A stretch of DNA of 64,000 bases from Chryseobacterium camelliae (GCF_027920545.1 NZ_CP115859.1:806001-870000); one strand, 5' to 3'; positions 1 to 9,660 are shown, counted from the stretch's first letter. Program-made: numbers and translations. Notes: a model not told the origin generated them from the letters alone.

Positions 1-3000
1 ATCATTAACTATTGCTTCTTTTGCTATTGCAACACTTCTTTTTACCCCTTCTATTGGTGGTGGAGGTGGCGGAGTATAAGCTGCAGCTTTTACCCCTTCC
101 TGATTCGAAAAGCCTGTGGTCGTTTCAAGCAGACGCTCATTCATCCATAATACACTTGCATCAAACCAATCAAAACCGGGGACTTCTACTTGCTTTCCGT
201 TACTATATTCCAATCTTTTCTGATAATATTTTTGAAGAAGATATTGTCTGATATCATAAGAGGTTACGATTGAAGTCGGGACATAAAAATTATACCAGCT
301 AAATCGATTAGCAGCAAATTTATCCAACGACATATCATACATATTAGCCAAAACTTCTGCACTGATTTTCTCCTTTCCATTGCCTAAAACTTTTACAGAC
401 CATTTTTCTTTTGAATTTGGTTGAATTTTATCCCTGAAAGTAATAGTTTCTATTTTTATTGATTTTTCTTCAGCATCTTTTATGTCGAGATTTACAGATT
501 GTGTCTGAACATCATTAAATGCAACAATCTGGAACTGAACATTCAGTGCTTGTACATTTTTATCTTTCGGAATTTCTGCTGTGTATTCCAGGATTCCGTT
601 TTTAAACTGCTGTATTTCTGAAATTGTTTTTCCCGATCCGTCCTGAACAAAAACATTCACCAAAGCATCAGGAATCGAAGAATACACATAAAAAACAGCC
701 TTCTCCCCTCTTACAAATTCCTTTTTCGGCTCCAACACTGTAAGGAATGTTTTTTGATTGGATGCTAAGGAATTTTTATTCCAAACGCTGAAATTCTGTA
801 CGGTTTTTATCGTGTCTTTGCCTTCAATATTATATAATTCAAGCAAATATTCTCCTGCTTCCAGTTTTCCAAGATCAAGAGATTCTTCATTACGGGTTGC
901 TCCATTCAGAATGGCAGATGAAACTTTAAAGTTTTTAGCCTCATCATTTTTATCATACAGATCATGCGAGAATTTACTGATGAATTCTTCTTTTGAATAT
1001 TTCGGTAAATTCTGAAGTTCAGATTTAAAATTATTTCTAAAAATCCTGTCAGGAGATTGAAGTTTCGAAAGTTTTACCTGATAAGATTTTTTAAGGAGCT
1101 GTTCGTTATAATTTTTGGTTTCAACCTTTACTTTTACATTTTCACCGGAGAAAACATTTTGAATTCCTTCAGCTTGTATGTAATGAGAAACCGAAGACAC
1201 TTTCAGTTCGGTGTCTGCTGTTTGTGTTTCGCCATTAATATCGGTTACGGAAGCATTAATCTCATAATTATCAATTTGAATGCCTTCCAGTTTTTCATCT
1301 TTTTTAAGATCAAGCCTGATGATAAATTCTCCTTTTTCATTGGTTTTTGCCTCTCCTAAAATTGAATTTTCATTATCATTATCCTGTGGGTACCAACTAA
1401 AATATCTCCAACGAATGTTTCGTTTTCTAATTTCATAGTTGACCGTTGTGTTACTCAAAGCAACTCCCGAAAACATGATGGCCTTACCTTTCAGATTGAT
1501 CGTCTGCCCGTACTTATATTCCTCTTTTACAGGATCAAAAGTTACTTCAAACTTGGGTCTTTTATATTCTTCCACCCTGAAATTATGATATCCGTTGTTT
1601 TCTGAAGTTCTCAGATAAAATGTTCCGTTCAGCTTACCTTTCGGGAGCATAAAACTTCCATGATAAGAACCAAATTCATTGGTGGTGAACGTCTGTGAAG
1701 AAACTTCCTGCCCGTTTGCATCCTGAAGCGTTATTTTTTGTTGTAATCCCGCTACAACGGATTCAATTTCTTGATCACGCTGCGTGTTGATTACTTTAAA
1801 ATAAATGGTTTGCCCCGGTCTGTAAATCGCCCGGTCTGTAAAAATCTGAGCTTTACTCGTCTTGGTTTGTTTGTTTTGATTGGTAGTCTCAGCATATCCG
1901 TTTCCATAAATTTCCATCATCTGAAAATCATTGGTATTTGGCTGCCTGATTAAAAAAGTCCTGTAATATTCTTTATTAGCTGTCGTCGGAAACCTGAAAA
2001 CACCTTTATCATCGGTTTTACCATCAGTTTTTGTTAATGTTTTATTCGCAACGAATTCATAAAAGGTAAGATTTTGATTAACCGCAGGTTTCCCGTTTTC
2101 GCTGCTCACCAATTTCAGTTCATCTGATAACGGATTCCTATTTGTTTTTTTATGATAAATAATTTTGTTGTCTGAAACCAAAAAATAAAAATCCTTTTCA
2201 TCATCACTATCCTTATTGCTAATTCCGCTAACAGAATATTCTGCAACATAAATTCCTGAAGGGAGCGGCATAATTTCTAAAGACGTTTTATGTGTTTTAA
2301 AATCTTTGGGATCCTCTAATGTATAAGCTTCTTTTCTGACAAGACTTTTTTTAATTTTGTCAAATGTATTACCGTAAGAGTTTCTTGCATACTGCAAAAA
2401 AGAAGTCAAATCATCTTTCACTTCATAAATATTAATTGAAAAAGCAGCAACATTTTTGTATTCAGCCACAAAATGGATGGGTTTATTACTTTGAGCCTGC
2501 TGCTCATATTTAATATTTAAAAAAGGATTCAGAATTTGATTTTCCTTATTTTTAATATTGGCAATAAAAGGAGATTTGGGATATTGAGCTTTTGCCTGAT
2601 TAATGAATTCAAAAGCCTCTTTTTCTTTATTTTTATTAATCAGCTCTTCAAGAATACCATTAATAATCAGGACTTTATAATCACCGCTCACTTCAGATTT
2701 TAAAAGAGTATGAAGCTGCTCCAACTTATCTTTGCATCTGTTAAAATCACAATTGTCCTGCAATTTTTTGTGCATGAAATACAATTTGGAATTCCCTGTA
2801 TTCTGAGCGATTAATTCATCATAAATACCGTTGATATGGGTTTGATTTACGTCCAGTTCATTTTTAGTAAAAAGATCATTATCAGAAAGAAAATCTATTT
2901 TTTTTACGGAGTACCAATCCCATAACTCAGGGAAATAGGAAATATACTCATTATACGAAAAAACATTTTCGTACTTTTTAAGGGCTATTTTTCTTATTTC

Positions 3001-3501
3001 TTCTTTTTGCTGATCAAGCTCCTGATAGTTTTTATTTAGATAATTTTTAAAATCAAGATTGCTCCAGGTTTCAATTTCAGAAGTGTCCTGAGAATTGATA
3101 TTGGTTCTGCCGCCAATTTCCCATGAGTGCTCTTTATAATAATCCATAAGAAAACCATTGAGCAGCACATCAAATACTACTTTGTCTTCTCCTTTTAATT
3201 GTTTTTCAACATTCTGCAATTTTTTGAAAAGCTTACTTACAGAATCATTTTTTCCATCGTCCGTTATTTGGTTCACGATGCTGAATTCTGCTTTTAAAGA
3301 CTGTATAAGCTGTAAGATGTTATTTTCTTTCATCGCCTGTTTTTGTATGTCTAAAATGATGGGAAGACTCGATTTGTATATGCCTTTCTGAGAATTGGCA
3401 GCTACTTTTTTCCACTGTTCGTCATAATATTTCTGGGCAAAAGCAACAGAAAAATTCAGGAGAAGAAGCAAAAGCAGAAAAATCTTGGTTTTTTTTTTCA
3501 T
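1..3501 (-). CDS. alpha-2-macroglobulin (MG2 domain) family protein, 3' part outside window
   Basis: The minus frame is open from the ATG at 3501 to the window edge, giving about 1167 residues without a C-terminus. It begins with a signal peptide (KKK, a run of eight leucines, then SVAFAQ). A helical, TPR-like N-terminal region follows, then long beta-rich stretches like the macroglobulin-type MG domains of bacterial A2M proteins. Near the edge is a proline run (PPPPPIEG), which in flavobacterial members often precedes a TonB-plug-like insert; that insert would lie outside the window. Bacterial A2M proteins sit in the periplasm or at the surface and are thought to trap proteases. The thioester region, if present, is not visible. 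The start lies 18 bp from the divergent 3520 gene. Family assignment comes from domain pattern only. Confidence 0.75.
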   Translation of the reverse strand, partial: MKKKTKIFLLLLLLLNFSVAFAQKYYDEQWKKVAANSQKGIYKSSLPIILDIQKQAMKENNILQLIQSLKAEFSIVNQITDDGKNDSVSKLFKKLQNVEKQLKGEDKVVFDVLLNGFLMDYYKEHSWEIGGRTNINSQDTSEIETWSNLDFKNYLNKNYQELDQQKEEIRKIALKKYENVFSYNEYISYFPELWDWYSVKKIDFLSDNDLFTKNELDVNQTHINGIYDELIAQNTGNSKLYFMHKKLQDNCDFNRCKDKLEQLHTLLKSEVSGDYKVLIINGILEELINKNKEKEAFEFINQAKAQYPKSPFIANIKNKENQILNPFLNIKYEQQAQSNKPIHFVAEYKNVAAFSINIYEVKDDLTSFLQYARNSYGNTFDKIKKSLVRKEAYTLEDPKDFKTHKTSLEIMPLPSGIYVAEYSVSGISNKDSDDEKDFYFLVSDNKIIYHKKTNRNPLSDELKLVSSENGKPAVNQNLTFYEFVANKTLTKTDGKTDDKGVFRFPTTANKEYYRTFLIRQPNTNDFQMMEIYGNGYAETTNQNKQTKTSKAQIFTDRAIYRPGQTIYFKVINTQRDQEIESVVAGLQQKITLQDANGQEVSSQTFTTNEFGSYHGSFMLPKGKLNGTFYLRTSENNGYHNFRVEEYKRPKFEVTFDPVKEEYKYGQTINLKGKAIMFSGVALSNTTVNYEIRKRNIRWRYFSWYPQDNDNENSILGEAKTNEKGEFIIRLDLKKDEKLEGIQIDNYEINASVTDINGETQTADTELKVSSVSHYIQAEGIQNVFSGENVKVKVETKNYNEQLLKKSYQVKLSKLQSPDRIFRNNFKSELQNLPKYSKEEFISKFSHDLYDKNDEAKNFKVSSAILNGATRNEESLDLGKLEAGEYLLELYNIEGKDTIKTVQNFSVWNKNSLASNQKTFLTVLEPKKEFVRGEKAVFYVYSSIPDALVNVFVQDGSGKTISEIQQFKNGILEYTAEIPKDKNVQALNVQFQIVAFNDVQTQSVNLDIKDAEEKSIKIETITFRDKIQPNSKEKWSVKVLGNGKEKISAEVLANMYDMSLDKFAANRFSWYNFYVPTSIVTSYDIRQYLLQKYYQKRLEYSNGKQVEVPGFDWFDASVLWMNERLLETTTGFSNQEGVKAAAYTPPPPPPIEGVKRSVAIAKEAIVND

Positions 3502-3515
3502 AAATGTTATTTTTG
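3485..3515 (+). promoter_or_regulatory. Bacteroidota-type promoter for the 3520-recF-dciA operon
   Basis: TTG at 3485-3487 (-33 element) and TATTTTTG at 3508-3515 (-7 element, consensus TAnnTTTG) are separated by 20 nt. The last G of the -7 box is 5 nt before the ATG at 3520, so transcription would start at or next to the start codon and the mRNA would be leaderless or nearly so. The promoter lies over the start of the divergent macroglobulin gene. Confidence 0.6.
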
Positions 3516-3519
3516 ATCA

Positions 3520-4275
3520 ATGAACCTTTTAAAAATACTGAAAAAATCCGTTATCGACAGTCAGTTGTATGTGTCTTTAATGGGAACTCTTTTTGCAGTG
3601 TTTTTCATGGAAGAGCAAAATACATTCCGTTTGCCCAGTGTTATCCTAATTTTCATCACGTATTTCAGCGGTTATCTTTATACGAAGTATCAGTACACCA
3701 AACATTTTCTTAAAATTTTAATTGTAAACGGTTTAGCAGGTATTATTTGTGCATTTTTAATTTATCATAATCACAATGAAATAAGATTGGTAAAATGGTT
3801 TGTGATTGTTGTTTTAGGGCTTCTCTACAATAGTTTTTTCCTCGATGTTTACATCCGAAAGATTCCGTTTTTAAAAGTATTTTATGTAGGCTTAGTCTGG
3901 GCTCTGGTAAATTGTTGGCTGACTTTACCTGAGTTTAATGTCCCCATATTTTTCATCAGTTTATTTTTTATTACGGCATTGGTTTTACCCTTTGACATTC
4001 GCGATATGAAGCGGGATACCGTTCAGACCTTCCCAATGCTGATCGGAGTTCAAAACACGAAGTACATTGCTTATGTGATGATTTTTGTAAGTAATATTCT
4101 ATCCATACTATATTTAGCTCCTCATTATTCTATTGCATTTTTTCTGTCGAGTGTAATCTCCTATATTTTTATTTATTTTTCTGAAAATGAGAGAAATGAT
4201 GCTTATTTTTCATTCGGAGTAGAAACCTGCTCTGCACTTCCTTTTTTATTTTTACTAATAATGGAGTATTTTTGA
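3520..4275 (+). CDS. UbiA-like prenyltransferase family membrane protein
   Basis: This 251-residue protein is almost entirely hydrophobic, with about seven to eight predicted membrane segments. DIRDMKRD near residue 160 matches the second Asp-rich motif of UbiA-type prenyltransferases, which attach prenyl chains to aromatic or other acceptors. The usual first motif (NDxxDxxxD) is not visible; the corresponding region reads YLYTKYQYTKH. It may therefore be a divergent or non-catalytic member. It is first in a tight operon, with recF starting 3 nt after its stop codon. The ATG is chosen because a -7 box ends 5 nt upstream. The substrate is unknown. Confidence 0.6.
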   Translation: MNLLKILKKSVIDSQLYVSLMGTLFAVFFMEEQNTFRLPSVILIFITYFSGYLYTKYQYTKHFLKILIVNGLAGIICAFLIYHNHNEIRLVKWFVIVVLGLLYNSFFLDVYIRKIPFLKVFYVGLVWALVNCWLTLPEFNVPIFFISLFFITALVLPFDIRDMKRDTVQTFPMLIGVQNTKYIAYVMIFVSNILSILYLAPHYSIAFFLSSVISYIFIYFSENERNDAYFSFGVETCSALPFLFLLIMEYF

Positions 4276-4278
4276 CGA

Positions 4279-5358
4279 ATGATTATTAAGAAACTTTCCC
4301 TGTACAATTTCAAGAACCATTCTGAGAAAAAATTTGAATTTTCTCCGCAGATCAATTGCTTTGTGGGAAATAACGGTGCAGGAAAAACCAACATCCTGGA
4401 TGCACTGCATTATCTTTCTGTAGGCAAAAGTTTTTTAGGAAACACGGATCTTAATAACATCCTGAAAGATGAAGATTTCTTCACCATTGATGCTGAAATT
4501 CAAAGCGATGACAGCGAAGACAATATCAAAATCCTTCAGCCGAAAGAAGCCAAAAAAGTCATTAAAAAGAATGACAAAAGCTATGATAGAATGGCAGACC
4601 ACATCGGATATTTGCCGAGTGTGATGATTTCTCCATATGATTCTAACCTAATTTCAGATTCCGGGGAAAGCAGAAGAAAATTTCTGGACTCTATGATTTC
4701 TCAAACCGATTCTGAATATCTTTTTGATCTCATTCAATATCAAAAGACGGTTCAGCAGAGAAATGCATTGCTAAAATACTTCGCTAAAAATAGGGTTTGG
4801 GATAAAGATTCATTGGAAATTTATGATGATCCGATTTCTAAGTTCGGAACTAAAATTTTTGAAAAAAGGAGAACTTTTGTCGAAAAACTGAATCCTATTG
4901 TTCAGAATTTTTATCAGATTATTTCCGGGGGAAAAGAAAAGGTTTCCGTCATTTATGAATCACATTTACTGAACGACTCTTTTGAAAATTTATTAAAGGA
5001 AAGCCTGGAAAGAGACCGAATGCTGACGTACACTTCAAAAGGAATTCATAAAGACGATCTTTTGTTTGAAATGGATTCTGTCTTAATTAAGAAAACAGGG
5101 TCACAAGGTCAGCAAAAATCATTCTTAATTTCTTTAAAACTGGCACAAATGAGCCTAGTAAAGGAATTAACCGGTAAAACTCCCATTCTATTATTAGACG
5201 ACATTTTTGATAAGCTGGATGATCACAGAGTTTCTCAATTGATTGAACTCGTAAATCAGGAGAATTTCGGACAGATTTTTATTACGGATACTCACAGGGA
5301 ACGTACCGAAAATGTCGTGAAAAAGATTAATGAAGAGAGTATAATTTTTGAGATTTAA
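4279..5358 (+). CDS. recF: DNA replication/repair protein RecF
   Basis: At 359 residues this is the normal length for RecF, the SMC-like ATPase that acts with RecO and RecR to load RecA at gapped DNA. Walker A is GNNGAGKT at residues 30-37. An SxGQQK-type signature (TGSQGQQKS) follows near residue 275, then a Walker B/D-loop segment (LLLDDIFDKLD). It follows the UbiA-like gene by 3 nt, and the DciA gene starts 1 nt after its stop, so the three are co-transcribed. recF linked to a DUF721/dciA gene, away from dnaA-dnaN, is common in Bacteroidota. Confidence 0.95.
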   Translation: MIIKKLSLYNFKNHSEKKFEFSPQINCFVGNNGAGKTNILDALHYLSVGKSFLGNTDLNNILKDEDFFTIDAEIQSDDSEDNIKILQPKEAKKVIKKNDKSYDRMADHIGYLPSVMISPYDSNLISDSGESRRKFLDSMISQTDSEYLFDLIQYQKTVQQRNALLKYFAKNRVWDKDSLEIYDDPISKFGTKIFEKRRTFVEKLNPIVQNFYQIISGGKEKVSVIYESHLLNDSFENLLKESLERDRMLTYTSKGIHKDDLLFEMDSVLIKKTGSQGQQKSFLISLKLAQMSLVKELTGKTPILLLDDIFDKLDDHRVSQLIELVNQENFGQIFITDTHRERTENVVKKINEESIIFEI

Positions 5359-5359
5359 A

Positions 5360-5653
5360 ATGAAAAAGAAAAAACGAGAATTTCAATCTTCAGAACTGGT
5401 AAAATCTTTTGCCAGAATTCATGGTTTTGAGCATAAATTAGTCGCTTTTGAAATTAAAGATTTTCTGGAAGAGTATCTTGACGAAGGACTTTTCCGTGAA
5501 ATAAAAAGTGTCAATATTGAAGACCGTTGTGTGATTATAAAAATCAATTCTCCTTTATTGAAACACGATTTCCAGCTTCGTAAAAGCTTTTTTCTAAAAA
5601 AATTCCAGGCTCAGTTCGGGGAAGAAAAATTTAATGATCTTCAGATTTTGTAA
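5360..5653 (+). CDS. DUF721 / DciA-like protein
   Basis: This 97-residue basic protein begins MKKKKREFQSSELV. Start choice: a frame-open TTG exists at 5348 inside recF, but the ATG at 5360 sits just after the recF stop and gives the expected N-terminus. The small alpha/beta domain with a hydrophobic, positively charged C-terminal half matches DUF721, which contains the DciA helicase-loading factors used by bacteria lacking DnaC or DnaI. Pairing with recF supports a role in replication or repair. Its 3' end overlaps the convergent Gcr-like gene by 23 nt. Confidence 0.8.
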   Translation: MKKKKREFQSSELVKSFARIHGFEHKLVAFEIKDFLEEYLDEGLFREIKSVNIEDRCVIIKINSPLLKHDFQLRKSFFLKKFQAQFGEEKFNDLQIL

Positions 5654-7658
5654 TGGTATTATTTCTTAAATCATCTGCTTTCTGATCCAGTTTTGAACGT
5701 AATGGAATAAAAAACCTCAGCGGATTCTTCAAAAAGTATCTGAAAATTTCTTTATAGATCTCACTTACCTGACCAAAGTTTAATTTTCTTGATCTGAACG
5801 CTAAAAACATAGAAAGGGTAAAACTTACCAGGAAATTAAAAAATCCGATAAGGAAAACGGTAATAAAAGAAAGCCAAAATGTATAGGAATCTACTGAAAA
5901 ATCTTTTCCGTAAAGACCTAATGCAAAATTCCCGGCAGCAAATGTAATATGGCGGATATCCAGATCTAATCCCAGGAATAATCCTACAGGAGCGGTGGCT
6001 CCCAAAAATACCCCAAACCAAAAATTGGATATAATTCCCGGCCAGTTTTTAGCATAATATTTTGAAAGTCCTTTCGCAAATTTCTTCCCAAAGAATTTTC
6101 TGATAGACAGGTTTTTGGCAATACGTTCGGGAATCTGATAAAAGACAGAATTATTCCCAATATTTCCGGAAATAATTCCCGAAATAAAAAGATAAAATCC
6201 GGCAATGCTTGCATGCAGAATAGCTTTCGATTCAAACGGGTCGAGATCTTTAAGCAGTTTATCGGCTTTATTTACCGCCATATTCTGAGAAGTAAACACA
6301 TCTAATCCATAAATGATCATCAACGCAATCGGGAATGAAAGTAACACATTTCCTACAAAAGCAATAAACTGGCTTCTGAATAACTGGGAAACAAGATGGG
6401 CAAATTCTGTATTATTTCTTGTCCCGCTTCCTTCTTCAGAAAGCACTTTAGTCATTGTAGCCGCCGTCATTGCAGGCTGCTTGGTAGCCAGTGTATATCC
6501 CATGAGATAGATCATGATAAATCCCATTGCATAATTCATAGAATATAAAAAAGCATGGAAAAAATCGCTTCCGGGAAAATATCCGTACAGCATTTTTAAT
6601 ACACATAACGCTCCTACAATGATTCCTCCTCCACTCGCTTTATAGAACATTTTCACATATTCTTTACGGGAAGAAGTGATATAGTGACTCCCGGTTTCAG
6701 CAGTATGATTGGTGATAAGGTGAGACAGCAGTCTTGTACTGTCGTTAATAAGCTCAGAAATATTATTTTTATGTGACTTATACCTTAAAATATTAAATAT
6801 CAATTGCTTAGAATTAATAAAAACATCTTCTTCCTTATCGATCACCAATAACTGAACAATTTCATAAATTCTGTTCGTTTGCTGGCTGATTTTTAAGAGA
6901 GACTGGTTAATCTTACCTGAAATACCATATTTAGAAGAGTTTTTAAAGGCAATATTCACAAATTCCAGACACTGCTCTGCGTAAATTTTGATCTGCTTAT
7001 ACCGGCTGTCTTTGGAATGAAGCTGCAGCGCCGGGTTATTTTCCAGTTCTTCGGCAAGTCCTTCCAATTCATTTTGCAATGCCAAAAAAGGGTTATCAAA
7101 ATTTCTATATTCAGGTGCCATTCTTACGACTTCCACTTCCATTGCCATTCCGGTCACACGCCAGGAAAGAATGTTCATCGCAAAAATCATTTCTTTTTTT
7201 ACCGCAGGCTGGGTAATAAAATCTGAAGCATCAAGGATATTTAAAAACTCATCCACTTCATTTTCCGGAAGGTTATGAAAATATTCTAAGTCCTTTTTAG
7301 GTCTCAGACTTACATTATCAATCATAAACCACACCGTTTTTTCATTTTCTACGGGTGGTAAGATTTTATTTAAGATTCTTTTTTTAAGTTCCGGGAAGAA
7401 GGAGTTTTCGGATAAGATATTCGCTTCCGTTAATGATAAATTAAAAGGCCTCCCTTCAAAAATATTATGGATGTAATATTTAAAGTTTTCTGTGAGTTTA
7501 GGATCACTTTTAAAAAAATTGAGCACATCCGTAAAGTCTGCTCTTTTTACACCCTCTAAAAAGTCCGCAAACGGCTCTAGAGAAAGGGTTTCATTCTTAA
7601 AGGAAAAATATTTTTTAAGAACAGACTCAAAGTTTGTACTGGAATTAAAAAGCTTCAT
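5631..7658 (-). CDS. Gcr-type 'site-specific recombinase' family membrane protein
   Basis: This 675-residue protein has a long helical, soluble N-terminal half. Its C-terminal half (about residues 340-640) has several strongly hydrophobic segments, and a conserved-looking stretch YITSSRKEYVKMFYKASGGG precedes the first membrane segment. This fits the family named SpecificRecomb/Gcr. The name comes from an old functional assignment, and no recombinase catalytic motif is visible, so a membrane-associated role is more likely. The ATG at 7658 lies 6 nt below a minus-strand TATCTTTG box. The gene converges with and overlaps dciA. Confidence 0.7.
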   Translation of the reverse strand: MKLFNSSTNFESVLKKYFSFKNETLSLEPFADFLEGVKRADFTDVLNFFKSDPKLTENFKYYIHNIFEGRPFNLSLTEANILSENSFFPELKKRILNKILPPVENEKTVWFMIDNVSLRPKKDLEYFHNLPENEVDEFLNILDASDFITQPAVKKEMIFAMNILSWRVTGMAMEVEVVRMAPEYRNFDNPFLALQNELEGLAEELENNPALQLHSKDSRYKQIKIYAEQCLEFVNIAFKNSSKYGISGKINQSLLKISQQTNRIYEIVQLLVIDKEEDVFINSKQLIFNILRYKSHKNNISELINDSTRLLSHLITNHTAETGSHYITSSRKEYVKMFYKASGGGIIVGALCVLKMLYGYFPGSDFFHAFLYSMNYAMGFIMIYLMGYTLATKQPAMTAATMTKVLSEEGSGTRNNTEFAHLVSQLFRSQFIAFVGNVLLSFPIALMIIYGLDVFTSQNMAVNKADKLLKDLDPFESKAILHASIAGFYLFISGIISGNIGNNSVFYQIPERIAKNLSIRKFFGKKFAKGLSKYYAKNWPGIISNFWFGVFLGATAPVGLFLGLDLDIRHITFAAGNFALGLYGKDFSVDSYTFWLSFITVFLIGFFNFLVSFTLSMFLAFRSRKLNFGQVSEIYKEIFRYFLKNPLRFFIPLRSKLDQKADDLRNNTITKSEDH

Positions 7659-7663
7659 TACTA

Positions 7664-7671
7664 CAAAGATA
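7664..7671 (-). promoter_or_regulatory. -7 box TATCTTTG of the Gcr-like gene
   Basis: A TAnnTTTG match on the minus strand ends 6 nt before the ATG at 7658, so the transcript would be leaderless or nearly so. No clear -33 TTG is present. Confidence 0.4.
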
Positions 7672-7748
7672 CTAAACTTGTGTAAACTTCTTAAAAACTA
7701 AAAAAGACAAAAGTTTTATATATTCAGAACAAGCTGGATTTAAATTTA

Positions 7749-8393
7749 TTATTTCAGGCTTACATTCCTCATCTGTCTCATGATCCAATTATGTTTCTTT
7801 CTCAAATAAGGCGAAGGATTTTTAGGATCATATTTCTTAGGATTTGGCAAAACAGCAGCAATCCAGGCCGCTTCAGAAGTGGTAAGGTCTTTTGACGATT
7901 TTCCAAAATAATATTTTGAAGCAGCTTCAATTCCAAAAACTCCCTGTCCCATTTCGATAGAATTTAAATATCTCTCCAAAATAACATCTTTGCCCCAGAC
8001 TTTTTCAATAATAAAGGTATAAACAGCTTCCAACCCCTTTCTAAACCAGCTTCTACCCTGCCAGAGAAAGATATTTTTTGCCGTCTGCTGTGAAATCGTA
8101 CTTCCTCCTCTTATCTTCTTCCCTTTTTCATTGTGCTTCATGGCTTTTTCAATTGCTGTATAATCAAAACCATCATGTACAAAAAACTTTTGATCTTCTG
8201 AGGCAATGACGGCTTTTTTTACTTTACTTCCCATTTCATCATAAGAAACATAGTCTCTCTGAAGTTTTCCGTATTCCAAAATACCTCCGATCTGCGTAAT
8301 CGTAATCGGCGGATTGAAAAACCTTCCCCAAACGATAAATAATACATTCAGAATAAGAACAATAAAAATAATCTGTTTAATTTTTTTCCACAT
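7749..8393 (-). CDS. mtgA: monofunctional biosynthetic peptidoglycan transglycosylase
   Basis: A 214-residue GT51 enzyme that polymerises lipid II glycan strands on the periplasmic face of the inner membrane. It has one N-terminal membrane anchor (residues 7-25) followed by the family motifs EDQKFFVHDG (catalytic Glu), GGSTISQQTAKN, KGLEAVYTFIIEKVW and a YLNSIEMGQGVFGIEAA segment. The length is typical of MtgA, with no transpeptidase domain. It lies 42 nt downstream of the binding-protein gene on the same strand and may share its transcript. Confidence 0.93.
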   Translation of the reverse strand: MWKKIKQIIFIVLILNVLFIVWGRFFNPPITITQIGGILEYGKLQRDYVSYDEMGSKVKKAVIASEDQKFFVHDGFDYTAIEKAMKHNEKGKKIRGGSTISQQTAKNIFLWQGRSWFRKGLEAVYTFIIEKVWGKDVILERYLNSIEMGQGVFGIEAASKYYFGKSSKDLTTSEAAWIAAVLPNPKKYDPKNPSPYLRKKHNWIMRQMRNVSLK

Positions 8394-8435
8394 AAATTCT
8401 AAAAAAGAAGCACAAAAATAAATAAATCTGTCGAG

Positions 8436-9482
8436 TTATTGTAACTCTTTCATATAAGTAAGCTTATAATTTGGCAATAAGTCCGGATGAAAAATCTTAA
8501 TGTAATCTTTCAGCACCCAATCTGCCCTTACAATGCCGCTTTCAAAAAAATCATTGGCTTTTTCCCTTTCTCTTCCTGCAATTCCATATACTTTTCCTGT
8601 ATTAAAAACATCCAGCTTTCCATAGAAAGGATTCATGTTCAGCATCTCTTTTTTTGAAGTATGACTTCCTGCATTGACCCAGTATTTTACTCCTTTAGAT
8701 TTTGAAAATACTTCCTCAAAACTCATTGTCATCGCCTTTTCTTCCGTATTATCCTTTACAATATATTGAGCATTGGCATCTGAAATAAAATTGGCAACAG
8801 AAGTTTTTCCTCCCGGAAGATACCAAACATCTCCATACATTTCATTAGCCAGAACCACAGGTTTTTCTGTTGATTGTAAAGCTAATTTCTTAAGTTCGTT
8901 ATAATTTTTTTCTACCTCGGAATATTTTTCATCAGCTTTTTTTTCCATGCCGAGAAGTTTTCCGAAAAGCTTTAAATAAGCTGCTTTTTCCAATGGTTTT
9001 TGCTCGTTATATTCATCTAAAAAAATAACCTGAATCCCATTATTTTTCAATAACTGATAGGAATTATCAAAACTGGCAATATGATTCGTAAAGATGGCAT
9101 CGGGCTGTAATGAAATAATTTTTTCAACATCATATTTCTGCTCGTTTCCTACGTTTTTAATCTGCCCTTCTTTTAACTTTCTCTGAATATTTTCAGAAAA
9201 AATATATTCCGGGCTCGAAACTCCAACAATTACATCTTCCGCACCCAATTCAGCAATATAACCTGCCATGCTCGCATTCAGCAGAACAACTTTTTTAAAG
9301 GGAATTTGGCTTTTCTTAAAATCATAGGTAAAATTGCCCGATTTTAATTTTAAAACATCTCCATTTTCATTGTATTGAACGTATTTCGAAATAGAGGTTC
9401 CTTGTGAGAATGAATTTTTTGGGTCTCTTTTACAAGAGATTAGCGCACAAATCGCAAATATTAGAAAAAATCTTGATTTCAT
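8436..9482 (-). CDS. periplasmic binding lipoprotein for iron-siderophore or cobalamin (BtuF/FepB-like)
   Basis: A 348-residue lipoprotein with signal MKSRFFLIFAICALISC, where Cys17 is the lipidation site. Two lobes of a class III (metal-chelate) binding protein follow. The N-terminal lobe contains VVLLNASMAGYIAELGAEDVIVG, shown here only as the typical statement that chelate position is fixed by the receptor family; the phrase LQPDAIFTNH is the usual mid-lobe motif, and a long linking helix (ADEKYSEVEKNYNEL) joins the lobes. Such proteins deliver Fe-chelates or vitamin B12 to an ABC importer. No permease or ATPase is adjacent, so the substrate cannot be told. The gene is divergent from tRNA-Arg, with 59 bp between them. 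Confidence 0.8.
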   Translation of the reverse strand: MKSRFFLIFAICALISCKRDPKNSFSQGTSISKYVQYNENGDVLKLKSGNFTYDFKKSQIPFKKVVLLNASMAGYIAELGAEDVIVGVSSPEYIFSENIQRKLKEGQIKNVGNEQKYDVEKIISLQPDAIFTNHIASFDNSYQLLKNNGIQVIFLDEYNEQKPLEKAAYLKLFGKLLGMEKKADEKYSEVEKNYNELKKLALQSTEKPVVLANEMYGDVWYLPGGKTSVANFISDANAQYIVKDNTEEKAMTMSFEEVFSKSKGVKYWVNAGSHTSKKEMLNMNPFYGKLDVFNTGKVYGIAGREREKANDFFESGIVRADWVLKDYIKIFHPDLLPNYKLTYMKELQ

Positions 9483-9506
9483 CTTTCAAAGAAAAGAAAA
9501 AAGCGC

Positions 9507-9514
9507 TATATTTG
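9507..9514 (+). promoter_or_regulatory. -7 box TATATTTG of tRNA-Arg
   Basis: A perfect TAnnTTTG match lies 27 nt before the mature tRNA 5' end, leaving a short 5' leader for RNase P to remove. No clear -33 TTG is visible. Confidence 0.6.
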
Positions 9515-9541
9515 CAAACCTTTAAACAACAAGGAAACAAC

Positions 9542-9615
9542 GGCCTCGTGGCGCAACTGAATAGCGCATCTGATTACGGCTCAGAAGGTTACAGGTTTGA
9601 ATCCTGTCGAGGTCA
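9542..9615 (+). tRNA. tRNA-Arg (anticodon ACG)
   Basis: The 74-nt sequence folds as a full cloverleaf. The acceptor is GGCCTCG/CGAGGTC (one G-U pair), the D stem is GCGC/GCGC, the anticodon stem is TCTGA/TCAGA with loop TTACGGC (anticodon ACG), and the T stem is ACAGG/CCTGT with loop TTTGAAT. The discriminator base is A and no CCA is encoded. A34 is expected to be edited to inosine to read CGN codons. It has its own promoter box and a strong terminator. Confidence 0.96.
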
Positions 9616-9628
9616 CAAACAGCCAAAA

Positions 9629-9660
9629 GGCGCCAACTGTCTTCAGTTGGCGCCTTTTTT
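9629..9660 (+). terminator. intrinsic terminator of tRNA-Arg
   Basis: A perfect 11-bp stem (GGCGCCAACTG/CAGTTGGCGCC) with a TCTT loop is followed by six T. AAAA precedes it, so it could also work on the other strand. Confidence 0.92.

Noticed and set aside
5631..7658. Recombinase gene marking a mobile element
   Set aside because: The family name is misleading; the protein is membrane-embedded, with no recombinase motif and core-gene neighbours.
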